A stretch of DNA of 64,000 nucleotides, taken from NCBI GenBank assembly GCA_026122225.1, contig JANEZZ010000983.1:2294001-2358000 (forward strand). The letters are read 5' to 3'. The stretch comes from Heloderma charlesbogerti. Its lineage: Eukaryota > Chordata > Lepidosauria > Squamata > Helodermatidae. Position numbers and translations under genes: made by a program. The notes beneath the pieces are model-generated. The model saw only the letters and a program-made list of their open reading frames with translations. It had not been told where the DNA came from and searched no databases. Positions 32,595 to 43,201 of the stretch are shown one piece after another (within the stretch, counting starts at the first letter, position 1; each line of letters opens with the position of its first letter).

Positions 32595-33660
32595 ACATCT
32601 TCCGAGGAGGTTTTCTTGGTCTGTTCACAGTGTGTCATCATCAAGTAATGGCACATAAGCAAGCCTTCTTCATAGTGGTACCCATACTTTGGAACACTGT
32701 CCCATGTGTGGTCCGAGTAGGGATGTCAGAGAATTCCGCCATGGACTCCAGTGAGGCCAGATTCTAAAGAATCCATGGCGGAATCCGTGGCCTCCCCCCC
32801 CGCCACCCCAGGGAATCCCCTCAGGACGGAGCTTACCTGGTGGCGGATGTGGCAGCAGCGGCTCTGGCAGCGGCGGCTCTGGTGGTGGATGCGGCAGCGG
32901 CAGCCCCGGCTCTGGCTGTTCTCCTGGCCGGCCGCTGCCAGGCTGCTGTGGCCGCAAATGGCAGCCATCATAGCGGTCGCCATTTGCGTGCTTGCAGTCA
33001 GCCATGATAGGCTATGTAAGTATTTACGTAGCCTATCACGGCAAAGAGCAGGAATGCAAATGGTGGCTGCTATGCCATTTGCGCCCCTGCTGTTTGCCGT
33101 GATAGGCTACATAAGTATTTGCATGGCTGCCTTTACTGTGATAGGCTACATAAATACTTATGTAGCCTATCATGGCAAAGAGCAGGGGCGCAAATGACAT
33201 AGCGGCCGCCATTTGCACCCCTGCTCTTTGCCGTGATAGGCTACGTAAATACTTACGTAGCCTATCACGGCTGCCTGCAAGCACGCAAATGGTGGCCACT
33301 ACGATGGCCGCCATTTGCGGCTGCAGCAGCCCAACCGCCAGCTCCGCGGAGCTGCCATGGAGCTGGTCCAGGGAGGATTCTGGGGGGAGGGACGGAGCGC
33401 CTCCCCTCCACCACCGATGCCCCAGAACGGACAGGTGAGTAGGATTCGTACATCTCTAGGTCCAAGAGGTGGAAACTGTGGCAAACACTAGATGTCTGTT
33501 TACTCAGGTTTTCCCTGACATATAATTGCCCTGCTCAGTTTTACTGTTTCTGTGCTGTTTTAAATATGTGTGTTTTAATTTTATAACAGCTTTTATATTG
33601 TATTTTATATATCTTTTATATAAACCACTTAGAGATCTTATCATATAGGATATAAATTGT
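32595..33660 (+). mobile_element. L2-type LINE 3' end, split by copy I
   Basis: The left part (32595-32717) encodes AFFIVVPILWNTVP, the conserved L2 C-terminal FSVVAPxLWNxLP-like motif. After the palindromic insertion at 32718-33458 the tail resumes with GTGGAAACTGTGGCAAACAC and ends in a polyadenylation-like AAATAAATACATAAATAC. The split by a clean insertion shows the LINE is older than copy I. Confidence 0.75.
32718..33458 (+). mobile_element. Palindromic hAT-like element, copy I (741 bp)
   Basis: Termini are TAGGGATGTCAGAGAATTCC and GATTCGTACATCTCTA. Flanks GGTCCGAG (32710-32717) and GGTCCAAG (33459-33466) match at 7 of 8. The core has four GATAGGCTA hairpins or hairpin halves (about 33003-33042, 33098-33125, 33138-33175 and 33230-33270), alternating with CAAATGGTGGC/GCCATTTGC hairpins. 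One hairpin is broken at 33121 (GTATTTGCATGGC). Donors: minus CAG|GTAAGC at 32831-32836, plus CAG|GTGAGT at 33435-33440. The arm has CGGCAGCGGC triplet runs. Confidence 0.9.
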
Positions 33661-33661
33661 T

Positions 33662-35290
33662 CAAATAAATACATAAATACATTTTGGTGGGGTAGACATT
33701 CCCCACCCCACCAACAGAGGAAATAAACAGTTTGTGTGAACGTACCCTCCCTGCTCCAGCTTCTGGCTTTATTTGCAATGATTTCTTTCTTGCCTTAAGG
33801 CTGCTCACCACAAGCAAACAAAAATTGTTCAAACAGCAAATTCATACAGACACTAATTTTCCATCCTCTGTTACCACCTGCAGCCTGCCCACATACCCTA
33901 AATCTGCTCCAGAGGATCCCCCCTCCAAGGAGCTGTGGGGGGTGGAGGGGTGGGGATGGAAAAATCCATTCTGCTATTGTTTTCCATTCCACTAGCAGAT
34001 GACCAGGGTTGGACCCAACCCATTGTATTCCTCTTTATATTGTTTTTGGTTATATTCTGTGAGCTGCCCTAAGAAGACCTTGTTATAGGGTGGCCTATAA
34101 GTAATGTAAATAAATAAGAGCAAACACTAAAGCAGCTGATAAACACACTATCAATGTCTCATTGGATAGCAAATTAAAATAAGTACAAAAATGCAATTGG
34201 ATATTTAAACAAATAGTGTGCCCTCCCGACTGCTGCTTCTTCCTCTTTCCTGGATAACTCATATAGCTATTCCAAGCCAATCACGGATCATATAGTTATG
34301 GGGATGATGTCACAATTCTGTATAGCCAATCAGATTTGATGCATGGTGCTATTACTGGGAGGGCAATTGATAGGGATGTCCTCTTGATTTTGGTTGTTTC
34401 ATGTTGCTCCCATTTCTGGCAGCCTTGTTTTATTTTCTGTTCATTATCTCACTTGTTTCATTTCTATTCCCTTACGGTTTCATTCATTCTTCATTTCCCA
34501 CTCATTTTTGGTTTCTACATTGATTACAATAGAGATCCACCCTGTCTCCTGCTGCCTATAACTTTGGTATTTTCCATCTAAATTGCATGAAATGTTCAGG
34601 CACTGTACAACTCCCCTATGGCATCAGGCCTTCTATGTTTTATACATAATGGAATAAGGGTCCCCATTTTATAAGCAATTAAATAAGGATGACATTAAGC
34701 ATCGCATTGCTTTATGATTCAGATTGGACAATTTTCATGTATTGTTATTTTCAGAGCTCTCCAAGATGCACATTCCCTACAGGATGTTGAAAGAATTATC
34801 AGTTTATCAATTTGCTAAGCAACACAAAGCCTCTTGTTGCTTTCAGAAATGCCCCCTATGAGAAACAAATAGCAGAAATTGAATGAATGGATTTTCATTA
34901 ATTTCTCCCATTCATTTCTTTAGTTCATTCATTTCTCATATAAATGAATTAGAAACAAATGGGAGTGCATTCATTTTGTTTTCCATTCATGTTAGAAATG
35001 AATGCACTCTCACCCAGTTGAGATGAAAGAAAATGCTTCTTGAATTAGACACATAGGATAATTCCATAAAATCAGGAACCATGCACTGAATGAGGTGACA
35101 TCACATTGTTACACAGACAATCAGATTTCGCTCTCTGATGATATCACTAAGGTCAAATGAAGTCAATGGAGGGTAACAGCAAGTGGGGGGCACTGTTAAT
35201 GAAGAGGTGAACAATTTTGGGGGAGTGCTGAAAAATAACCAAAAAAAAAGGAAGCACTGCTCAAAATGTCTGCAACAAATTGTGAATTGT
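33662..35290. other. No gene seen
   Basis: Unassigned AT-rich sequence. ATTCATTTCT and its variants recur between 34880 and 35000 on both strands, forming a small imperfect palindrome. No coding similarity is recognised. Confidence 0.4.
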
Positions 35291-35297
35291 TTCATGT

Positions 35298-35856
35298 TGT
35301 GAAGGTTTGAGGCCTACAGAGGCAAGGAAAAGAAAAGGTTCAGGCCTAGAGGCCTGGAGTTTTTTTTGTTGGGAGGGGGTAGCTCTGAGACATGCAGTTT
35401 TCATTTCCCTGGTTAAGTTTCAGTTTCAGTTTCCAGTTAAGTTTCATTTCTTCAGGTTTGAAACAGTACTTTTGGTTTTGAGGGAGAAGCACATGTAAAG
35501 ATAGCGAGAGAGCCAGTAAGAGCAGAGATGGGGAGACCAGTGCCTGAAGAGGGAGCAGGAAGAAGCAGCCTGGAGAATTCTGTTTGTGTTTTGCAACTTT
35601 TATTTTCTCTTAATACCTTTTGTATCACTCAGCTCAATTGTGTAAATACCTTTAGTTGGGATTTGCTTGTTTTAATTTACCAATAAAGTGTTGTGGTTAA
35701 ACCTTGTGTCTAGAGTGTCAATCACCCCATGCCTACAGCTGAAACCCCACGTTATTGGAAAGGGGAAGGTAAAGGAAGGAAGGTGGGACTCTTAAGGAGG
35801 CAAAAGATCCTTAAGGAGTTGCTCACAGGGTCCAGGTCAGAAGGGGAACCCTGACA
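35298..35856 (+). mobile_element. Possible solo LTR
   Basis: The stretch begins TGTGAAGG and ends CCTGACA, with an AATAAA signal near 35683 followed by GTTGTGGTTAAACC and a downstream segment that could be R/U5. I find no clear flanking duplication and no internal retroviral or Gypsy coding sequence. The call rests only on the TG...CA ends and the polyadenylation signal. Confidence 0.2.
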
Positions 35857-35929
35857 CTTTATTAGCACGCACTGTCACTGTGACTCTCACAGTTGTTGGT
35901 GCACTCTTTACTTCAAATATGAACATATT

Positions 35930-36130
35930 ATGAAGCTGCTTTATATTGAGTCAGACCATGGTTCCATCTAGCTTAAGCATACTCTACTCTGATGCCCAGA
36001 AGCTCTCCATTGTTGCAGGCAGAGATCTTTCCCAGCCCTTCAACCTGAGATTCTTTTTTTCTGGAGATGCCAGGGATTGAAGCTGGGACTTCAATCAAAT
36101 CATGACTCTCTCACTAATCTATGGGCACTC
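35930..36130 (-). mobile_element. tRNA-derived SINE, old antisense copy
   Basis: ATGAAGCTGCTTTATATTGA, GTCAGACCATGGTTCCATC and CCAGGGATTGAAGCTGGGAC align in order with the antisense copy at 29240-29438, but it is heavily diverged. Confidence 0.65.
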
Positions 36131-36199
36131 CCCCAAAATAATGACAGAAAAATAAGTATGGGTTTCCTTCCTATCAGATGACACATGTCAACCCTTATC

Positions 36200-36302
36200 A
36201 TTGATTTGTTCATTTATTTAAAATATTACTATACCACCTGCCATGTATACCATATCCAGGTGGTGTACAACAATAAATCATCAATGTAAATATAAGTTAT
36301 AG

Positions 36303-36341
<39 letters not shown>

Positions 36342-36620
36342 CCTATCTATCTATCTATTTATTTATTTATTTATTTGATTTGTAACCTGCCTTTTTACCA
36401 AGAAAAATGCCACCCAAATTGGCTAAAACACATTACAACTATATCACAAATCAGTAGGTCACAGACTAAAAATCATAACAACAGACGCCATTGATCAGTA
36501 AATGCCAAGGCAAATAAACTTTTAAACAGCAACAGGGTCAGCAGGGTTTTATTTCTGGGAGGAGAGTATTTCAGTTAGTGGGCACCACTACAAAAAGGCC
36601 CTCTTCATGGTTGTTGCCAG
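36200..36620 (-). mobile_element. Degraded L2-type LINE tail, antisense, with (CTAT)n
   Basis: TTCATTTATTTAAAATATT, ATTTATTTATTTATTTGATT and GTAACCTGCCTTTTTACCAA are the reverse of the L2 3' tail. A CTAT run occupies 36303-36356 and grades into TTAT. GCCCTCTTCATGGTTG near 36598 may be a further L2 remnant. Confidence 0.6.
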
Positions 36621-36664
36621 ACAGACATTGCAGGAGGTCCCCTGACGACTGACGTTTACATGTC

Positions 36665-36800
36665 TTAGGGTGTAATCCTATACATGTTTAGACAGAACAA
36701 AAACATGTCTGATACAACTCCCTGCATGCCACAGCCAACATGGCTGGGACATGCTGGGAGTTGTAGAGCTTTATTATGTCTAAGCATGCATAGGATTGTA
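36665..36800. mobile_element. Foldback MITE (TTTAGACAG family), copy 2
   Basis: GTAATCCTATACATGTTTAG and CTAAGCATGCATAGGATTG are inverted ends, with ACTCCCTGCATG and CATGCTGGGAGT in the stem. Same family as 22921-23060. Confidence 0.8.
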
Positions 36801-37017
36801 TTATTGCCAATAAATCAATAAATCTTTCATAAAACTTGGTAAGAACAGGGTAATTTTCAAAGTGGCAGACCATAACAAATGCCTTCCAAAATAGAAAAGT
36901 CTGTACAACCTTTTGGAAGGAAACCAAAGACTGGGGCAAATCTGCATCAACCCCTACCTGTGCGCAAGCTGGGTCAAGGCTACAAATTCATGGTGTTGCT
37001 CGGCAGTTCTGAGATTT

Positions 37018-37102
37018 ATGCTGCAGTCCTATGCAAACTTGCCTAGAAATAAGTTCCATTTCTGTGGACTTATGGATAAGTATAGGATTTCACTGTTAAG
37101 GC
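37018..37102. repeat. Squamate GCAATCCT repeat, short copy
   Basis: CTGCAGTCCTATGCAAACTT, GCCTAGAAATAAGTTCC and GTATAGGATTTCACTGTTA match the family. Confidence 0.6.
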
Positions 37103-37109
37103 TTGTGTT

Positions 37110-37544
37110 CTGGCTATTAAATCTGGTCCAAAATTTTATCTTGGTGAAACGATCTGCCCCCCCCCCTGCCCCCACCCCCAGGATGGGACTTACCTTGGGC
37201 GAATCTTCCTGGCGGTGGCAGCTCCGGCAGCAGTACGGCGGCGGTTCGGCGGCGGCAGCTCCGGCTGCTGGTCTTCCGACTGGCTGCCGCCGCTGCCATT
37301 TCCAGTAAAAAAAAAAAAGTGATAGGCTACGTAAAGATTTACGTAGCCTCTCACAGCTGACTGCAGGGACGCAAACGGCAGCGGCTATGGCCGCCGCCAT
37401 TTGCGGACCCGGACAGCCAGGATTCAGGGGGGGAAGGACAGAGCGCCTCCCCCCCGGCCAGAATTTCGGCAGGAGGGACGGAGCACTTCCCCCCCACCTC
37501 GAATCAAATTTCGTTAAAAGGTAAGTGACTTTCATACATCCCTA
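37110..37544 (+). mobile_element. Palindromic hAT-like element, copy J (left-truncated)
   Basis: The left terminus is missing. Recognisable alpha-arm text starts near 37125 (CCAAAATTTTATCTTGGTG). One GATAGGCTACG hairpin (37320-37355) and one CAAACGGCAGCGGC/GCCGCCATTTGCG hairpin remain, so the core is almost wholly deleted. Both donors persist: minus AAG|GTAAGT at 37188-37193, plus AAG|GTAAGT at 37521-37526. The right end is TTTCATACATCCCTA. Confidence 0.75.
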
Positions 37545-37545
37545 C

Positions 37546-38785
37546 TCAGACCCCACCTCTGCCTTATATTTTGGTTCTTGGACAGTTACTTTTCTGGGAA
37601 ATGAGTGTTTTGTGACTGGCTGTGCCCACCATGACAGCTATTTTATGAATGGGCAAGACCCCAACATGATGGCCATTTTGTGAGAGCACCCATGACACTC
37701 TCTTAAAATTCCAAATCTGCACACCAACCCCAAAATGTTGGAGGGGGGTTGCTCTAGACAATTAAAATCTGGAATTTAGGGAAACATTTCAAATATTCTC
37801 AATGCTCACATGTGATTCTGTGCAGTTTGAAATAGGCCTTCCTTCTAGACCTCCTTTGCTTTCAAACATAAAAATAAGACCCCATGCGGTGCATCTGTCA
37901 GTAACCATCTCACACAATGCCCATTCATGTAATGGTGCTCACATGGAGGGCAACGCTTAGTGGATTGCTCCCTGGGGCTCTAATGCAGTCGATTGCACAA
38001 TGTTCATTTCCCTGAGTTTTCAAATTCACAGTGATAAACCACATATTGTAGATATTCTGCAGACATTTAAAGGGGAGTCATGATTGCATTTCCACTACAG
38101 TGCTTTAAGAATAAGGTCCATTATGTTTCAAGTACTGTAGGCTTGCAAGTTCAAAGAAATATTGTAATGAACTGCACAATGACATTCTTTGAATAAATCA
38201 AATAAGTCTTGGGGTTTCTTTTTTGTTTTTTAAGAGTAACCAATTAGTGCCAATTACCCTATAGATAGTAATGTTTTTAAACAGCTCATGGCTTGTTTCT
38301 TTTAATTAATTTTCTTTTATCTTCCTTATAATTAACCAGCATCATCTCCAAATTCCATTTCTTTTGGTACATTTTTCTTACATGACACAACTTTCTCGGT
38401 TTAGCCACCAACAGTTCGACTACATTATTATCCTTTTAGAATAATCATACAGCCAAGCATTGCCAACACAATTGGAGCTCAGCTTCAAATCAAATTTGTC
38501 TCTTTTGATGTGAACCTTTACTACGTGCAATGTATAGGAAGAAGTCCTTGGAGTTGGTGGTAATGTACTAGAATTTTAACAAGTTGTTTCCAAGCCAGAC
38601 AAAGTTTTAAATATATGTGCTATGACTCACAAGTGACAAAAGGCAGGCCCTCCCTTCTGTTTCAAATGTTAGAAAAAATAACTCTAAGTGAAAGACATTA
38701 CTCACTGCATGTGAGAGGTTAAGAATACTTACTATATATATTTTGATATGGTGACAGGGGCTGTGAGGCTTGAACCAGTAACCTC
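37546..38785. other. No gene seen
   Basis: AT-rich unassigned sequence with no repeat or exon recognised. Confidence 0.4.
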
Positions 38786-38788
38786 ATA

Positions 38789-39130
38789 AGCCCTATTCAG
38801 GCATTCTGTTTCTGTGTACAGTAAATGTATGAGAAGAGGGAGGACTCCAGCTCTGCTTCCGCCTCCCATGTTTCTGTCACCTGTGACAGAAGGCAACTTT
38901 CTGAAGAGGAGAGCCTCCTGTATCCATGGAAGCTCTCCACATAATTGAGAACTCTGATATTCCAGTGTTCTCAATCACATGGAGAGCTTCCATGGATACA
39001 AGAGGTTCTCCTCTTCAGAGAATTTCCCTCCATGAGTACAGGATGATAGATACCTGCAAAGAGGGTATGTGGATAGAGCACTCCTCATGCGTTCGCAGTA
39101 CACAGAAACAGAACACCTCAATAGGACTGT
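38789..39130. mobile_element. Long foldback element (about 340 bp)
   Basis: Outer arms CATTCTGTTTCTGTGTAC and GTACACAGAAACAGAAC are exact complements. Inner arms GTATCCATGGAAGCTCTCCA near 38920 and TGGAGAGCTTCCATGGATAC near 38980 are exact complements over 20 bp, with TTGAGAAC/GTTCTCAA nearest the loop. Ends AGCCCTATTCAGG and CAATAGGACT are inverted. No target duplication was found. A lone similar end, GAGCCCTGTTCAGGC, occurs at about 39201. Confidence 0.85.
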
Positions 39131-39134
39131 AGTC

Positions 39135-39905
39135 AGAGGATGGATGAGATCTAGGCTAGTTAGCTAGCTGGACTCGTATGTTCTCAGGCTTCTCTTCAGA
39201 GCCCTGTTCAGGCACAAATGGAAATAGGGGATATGTGTCAGCATGCCCCATTCAATGCAGAGAGGTTCACCTGGCACCTAATACAATAGATAAATAGTAT
39301 GAATTATCTGGCTTGGCTGGGTCTGGCACAAATGCTACTAGTCTCACTTTGCCTGAACAACAAGGCAGCATCTTCTGCCTGATGCACTTGAGGTTCCAGT
39401 CAGGGCTCGCAGGGTCAACACTCTGGGACTTCTTGATTAGCAGGGGCAACCATCATCTGCACACTTCTCATGCTTGTTGGTTCCTCTGAGATTACCTGCA
39501 ATCCTCACAGTAGCTGGCAGGAGCGGGGGGGGGGGGGATTTCCCCAGAACAATATATTGTTGTGAGCTGACCCCCTTGTTGTAATGCAAAGTATTCTGGG
39601 GTGTTCTGGTCTGGAATAGGCCATTAAGAGCCATTAGCTTTACAAAAGGCTTCCTCCAGGTGAGATGGGAACTGCTAGAACCCGTCTGTTGATATGGATC
39701 AACATAGTGGCCTGCCTTTGGGGGCTCTCCTTGGCTGTGGCTATGGTCAATATAGTACCTGCACCTCAAAATGCCTGCACCTCAAACTTTACCAAGATTG
39801 AGTGTCTGCACCTCAACATTTACCACTATACCACTGGTTACAGGCCTCGCTAGAACTCAAGGATCCAGTTTTAGCTACTGATCTTAGCAATCTTGAGTTG
39901 GAGAA
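39135..39905. other. No gene seen
   Basis: Unassigned, with a G13 run near 39525. TGCACCTCAA(A/C) is repeated three times between 39760 and 39820 in a small tandem-like run. Confidence 0.4.
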
Positions 39906-39912
39906 CATGATC

Positions 39913-39980
39913 CAGATATAGATATAGATATAGATATAGATATAGATATAGATATAGATATAGATATAGATATAGATATA
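39913..39980. repeat. (ATAGAT)n hexamer array
   Basis: About eleven consecutive ATAGAT hexamers, which create a spurious frame of alternating tyrosine and isoleucine/leucine. Confidence 0.97.
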
Positions 39981-40364
39981 TGCATATAGATATGTCAACT
40001 CCAGCACTGACTGACCCTGATGCTCTGTTCGTTCCTCCAACATGGCAGTGCTCTTTTATTTCATGTCCAGAAATCATACAATATCAAGACTGGAATTGAA
40101 CCATAGCAGTATTATTTAGCATGTCTATCACACTCTTCCTCAAAAGAGGTGAGGTGTCTTTCTGTTTAACAGGTGCACAGAGAAGGCTGAAAGATACTGA
40201 TATGACCAACACCAGCTAATTAATTTATGAGTGGTGGTGATTTGATCTCTGGTCTCCCAGGCCCAACATAAAATGCTTGTTATGCAAGATACTGGTACAA
40301 TCTTTACATTTTCATCAGCATTGTCAGTTCATTGTCAGCTCTACCTCTCATTTCCATCTGCATA

Positions 40365-41345
40365 TCCCAGGGAGGCTGCGGAACTCTTGAACCAGTGTCT
40401 GGAGGCTGTTTTGGGATGGATGAGGGTGAACAAGCTGAAACCTAATCCAGACAAGATGGAGGTACTGTGGGTTGGGAAACCAACTACTTCGGATGGAGGT
40501 TTACAGCTGGTCTTAGATGGGGTTGCACTCCCCCTGAAAGAAAAAGTGCACAGTCTGGGAGTCCTCCTGGACTCTGAGATAACTGGGGAAGACGCCCAGG
40601 TGGCTGCTGTGTCCAGGAGTGCTTTTTACCAGCTTAGGCTGGTACACCAACTGCAGTCCAATCTGGAGAAGACGGACCTTGCCTCAGTTATCCACGCACT
40701 AGTCACATCCAGGCTGGACTACTGTAATGCTCTATACGTGGGGCTGCCTTTGAAGACAGTTCAGAAACTCCATTTTGTACAGAATGCGGCTGCCCGAGTA
40801 TTGGTGGGGGCGAGGTGAGTGGATCACATAATGCCTATACTGCACCAGCTGCACAGGTTGCTGGTGCGTTTCCAAGCCCAATTCAAAGTGCTGGTTTTGA
40901 CCTTTAAAGCCTTAAATGGTTTGGGACCAAGTCCTTGAAGGACCGTCTTCATCTATATCAGCCTGCCCACACTTTAAGATCAGAAAGAGAGGGCCTTCTC
41001 ATTTGCCCACCCGTGAGAGCAGTCAGGTGGGTGACCACACATCAGACAGCCTTCTCTGCAATGGCCCCACACCTTTGAAACAAGCTGCCATTGGAGGTCT
41101 GTCATGCTCTGTCATTGCAAACTTTTAAGAAGGCTTTGAAAACATATTATTTTACCTTGGCCTTCCCTTGATATGACTGCTGTTGTTGCTGTTACTGCTG
41201 TTAACATTGTTGCTGGTTTTATTGTTGGCTTTTATTGTTGCTTTTATTGTTTTTATCACTTTTAATATTTTAACTGTGTTTATGAATTTTATTGCTGTGA
41301 GCCAGCTTAGGAGGGCTTCTGCCCTGAAAGACAGCCAATAAATAT
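40365..41345 (+). mobile_element. L2-type LINE 3' third, sense
   Basis: The coding remnant (40369-40818) is followed by a frameshifted C-terminal segment, then an untranslated tail with TTTATTGCTGTGAGCCAGC and GACAGCCAATAAATATCATA, ending in an ATAC microsatellite (41345-41378). It is the best preserved L2 in the window, 5'-truncated before the reverse-transcriptase catalytic motif. Confidence 0.9.
40369..40818 (+). pseudogene. L2 reverse-transcriptase C-terminal part (remnant)
   Basis: This is the thumb/C-terminal region of an L2-clade LINE ORF2 protein, which copies its RNA at the target site. Recognisable motifs in order are WMRVNKLKPNPDKMEVLWVG, HSLGVLLDSE, VIHALVTSRLDYCNALYVGL and LHFVQNAAARVL, all standard in this clade. 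The catalytic YADD and endonuclease domains lie upstream and are absent because of 5' truncation. A stop follows VLVGAR, and downstream motifs (LHRLLVRFQAQFKVLVLTF-like) continue in another frame. No function is expected. Confidence 0.85.
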
Positions 41346-41418
41346 CATAAATACATACATACATGCATACATACATATCTTGGGCAATTTCAGTAGCCAG
41401 TGGAGAAGGCAGGCTTAG

Positions 41419-41961
41419 TAGGGATGTCAGAGAATTCTGCCACGAATCTCGGTGAGGCCGAATGCCAGTGCATTCAGCCCCCCAAAATCCATGGTGGAAC
41501 GAAGCCCCCCTGCCCCCACCCCTTGAAAGGCGCATGAAATGGGACACCTACCTGCTGCTGTTCGCGCTGACTTGCGAATGGTGGCCACGGCTGCAGCCGC
41601 CATTCACTTCATCACTATAGCCATGATAGGCTACATAAATACTTACGTAGCCTATCATGGCTAACGCAAGGACACCATTTGCGTCTCTGCAGAAGCCGTG
41701 ATAGGCTGTGTAAGTATTTATGTAGCTTATCATGGCAAAATACAGGGACGCAAATGGTGGTGGCTATGGCAGCCGCCATTTGCGTCCCTGCAGGCTGCCC
41801 AGCGGCTGGATGTCTGGCTGCGGGCGGCCCTAGCCGGCAGCTCCGTGGAATCTCCGCAGAGTGGAGCCGGCCGGAGAGAATTTCGGGGGGAGGGACAGAG
41901 CACCTCCCCCCCACCACGAATGTCACCTTTCGAAAAGGTAAACGACTTTCGTACATCCCTA
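41419..41961 (+). mobile_element. Palindromic hAT-like element, copy K (543 bp)
   Basis: Perfect 8-bp duplication AGGCTTAG at 41411-41418 and 41962-41969. Termini are TAGGGATGTCAGAGAATTC and TTTCGTACATCCCTA. The short subfamily has two GATAGGCT hairpins (41627-41664 and 41697-41736), and hairpins with CAAATGGTGGTGGC and GCCGCCATTTGCG arms. Donors are both worn: minus CAG|GTAGGT at 41546-41551 and plus AAG|GTAAAC at 41938-41943. It is useful as the simplest intact copy. Confidence 0.93.
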
Positions 41962-41969
41962 AGGCTTAG

Positions 41970-42785
41970 CATAAGTGGAACTGCATTTCTGTGTTCCGGA
42001 ATTACTATATAGATAGCAATAATTTCTTAATAATTGGAAAAATCTTCCTTTCTCTTATGAATTCATGGCAGCCAAGAATGACCAGAATACAATATAACAA
42101 ATCTCAAATTCAGCAACAGAACTGCAATTAAATAGAATCATGAAATGCCTTTTAAACGCTTTCTTTAAAACTTGCTATATAAACCCTTTATTGTTATTTA
42201 ATGTAAAATTACAGATGTTTAGAGTTATGATTGGCTATAAGTTTTGCGCTGTTGTTATATACCTCAGCTTGAAATGAAACATGAAATAAAAGTGTATCTG
42301 ATTAGGCCTCAAACCTCTGCAAAGTTTATAATGTACAGGGGTTTCACTGCTAAAAGAGGCCTTAGTTACAGTTGCTAAGGAGGGCAGCACCTTTGGGAGT
42401 TAGCAGTACTGAAAGGAATGTCACTGTTGTTAATTCTGATCAGGGGTATCTGAAGGGACTAAGTTAATTGGTTTTCTGGGGGTCACTCTAAAATAACTTC
42501 TATTATGTATTTATTACTAATATTCCTATGCCATCCATTTTGCAAAGAACTCACCAAGGTGGTGCATAGCAAGTCTAAAATAAAGCAGTAAAGGCATAAA
42601 GACAAACAAGAACAAGAACAACCACCATTAAAAGTGGTTTAGAACAACCAACGAAAAGAACAACCAAACAAGAACAAGAACAACCACCATTTAAAAGTGG
42701 TTTAGAACACCACTAGAACAACCAATAAAACCATTAAAAATTAATACCACAGCACACTAAAAATAATGTAAAAGGTTAGGTTCTA
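41970..42785. other. No gene seen; one short tandem duplication
   Basis: At about 42607-42725 a unit containing AACAAGAACAACCACCATT and AAAAGTGGTTTAGAACA is tandemly duplicated with a period of about 63 bp. ATGTATTTATTACTAATATT near 42505 looks like an antisense LINE tail. Confidence 0.5.
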
Positions 42786-43193
42786 TTGGTCCTTGAGTAA
42801 AGATCAAGAGAAGGGGGTTCTGCAAGGTGGCCATGTGGTACTGGCCAGAGGCTGTGGCCAGAAGAGAATAAGTAGGCCAGACAGAGCCCTGTCAGGGGTC
42901 AGTCAGTTGGAGAAGGAGTCAGGTAGAGAAGAGGAAGAAAGAATGCTGAAGAAAGAAAGACGGGTGGGCAAAAAAGAGGCAAAGCTGAAGACAATAAGGC
43001 TGGGCTTGAGGGAAGCCTCATAGTCTGAAGAGACTGACTGACTGGGAGGCTCAGTGCTGGAAGACATTTACTGGTGACAGAGAGTTTCAGAAGAGTTGTG
43101 TGGAATTAAGGAAGCAGAGGTGCTTCCAGCAGCCAGCTGAGAATCCAGAGTCAGAGTCTTCAGTGTGGTGGCCCTGACCAGGTGAAAACTTTT
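42786..43193. other. Unassigned purine-rich stretch
   Basis: An open frame at 42793-43023 is rich in lysine, arginine and glutamate because of GAA/AAG-rich DNA. I recognise no domain, and nothing suggests splice structure. Confidence 0.3.
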
Positions 43194-43201
43194 CTTTGGA
43201 A

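Noticed and set aside
35298..35856. Confident endogenous retrovirus call
   Set aside because: Only TG...CA ends and AATAAA are visible. No target duplication, primer-binding site or coding region was found, so it is listed only as a low-confidence possible solo LTR.
39813..40077. Frame with a long run of tyrosine-isoleucine or tyrosine-leucine
   Set aside because: Produced by the ATAGAT hexamer array at 39913-39980.
42793..43023. Lysine/glutamate-rich frame upstream of copy L
   Set aside because: Low-complexity purine-rich DNA, no domain recognised, no splice context. Left as unassigned.
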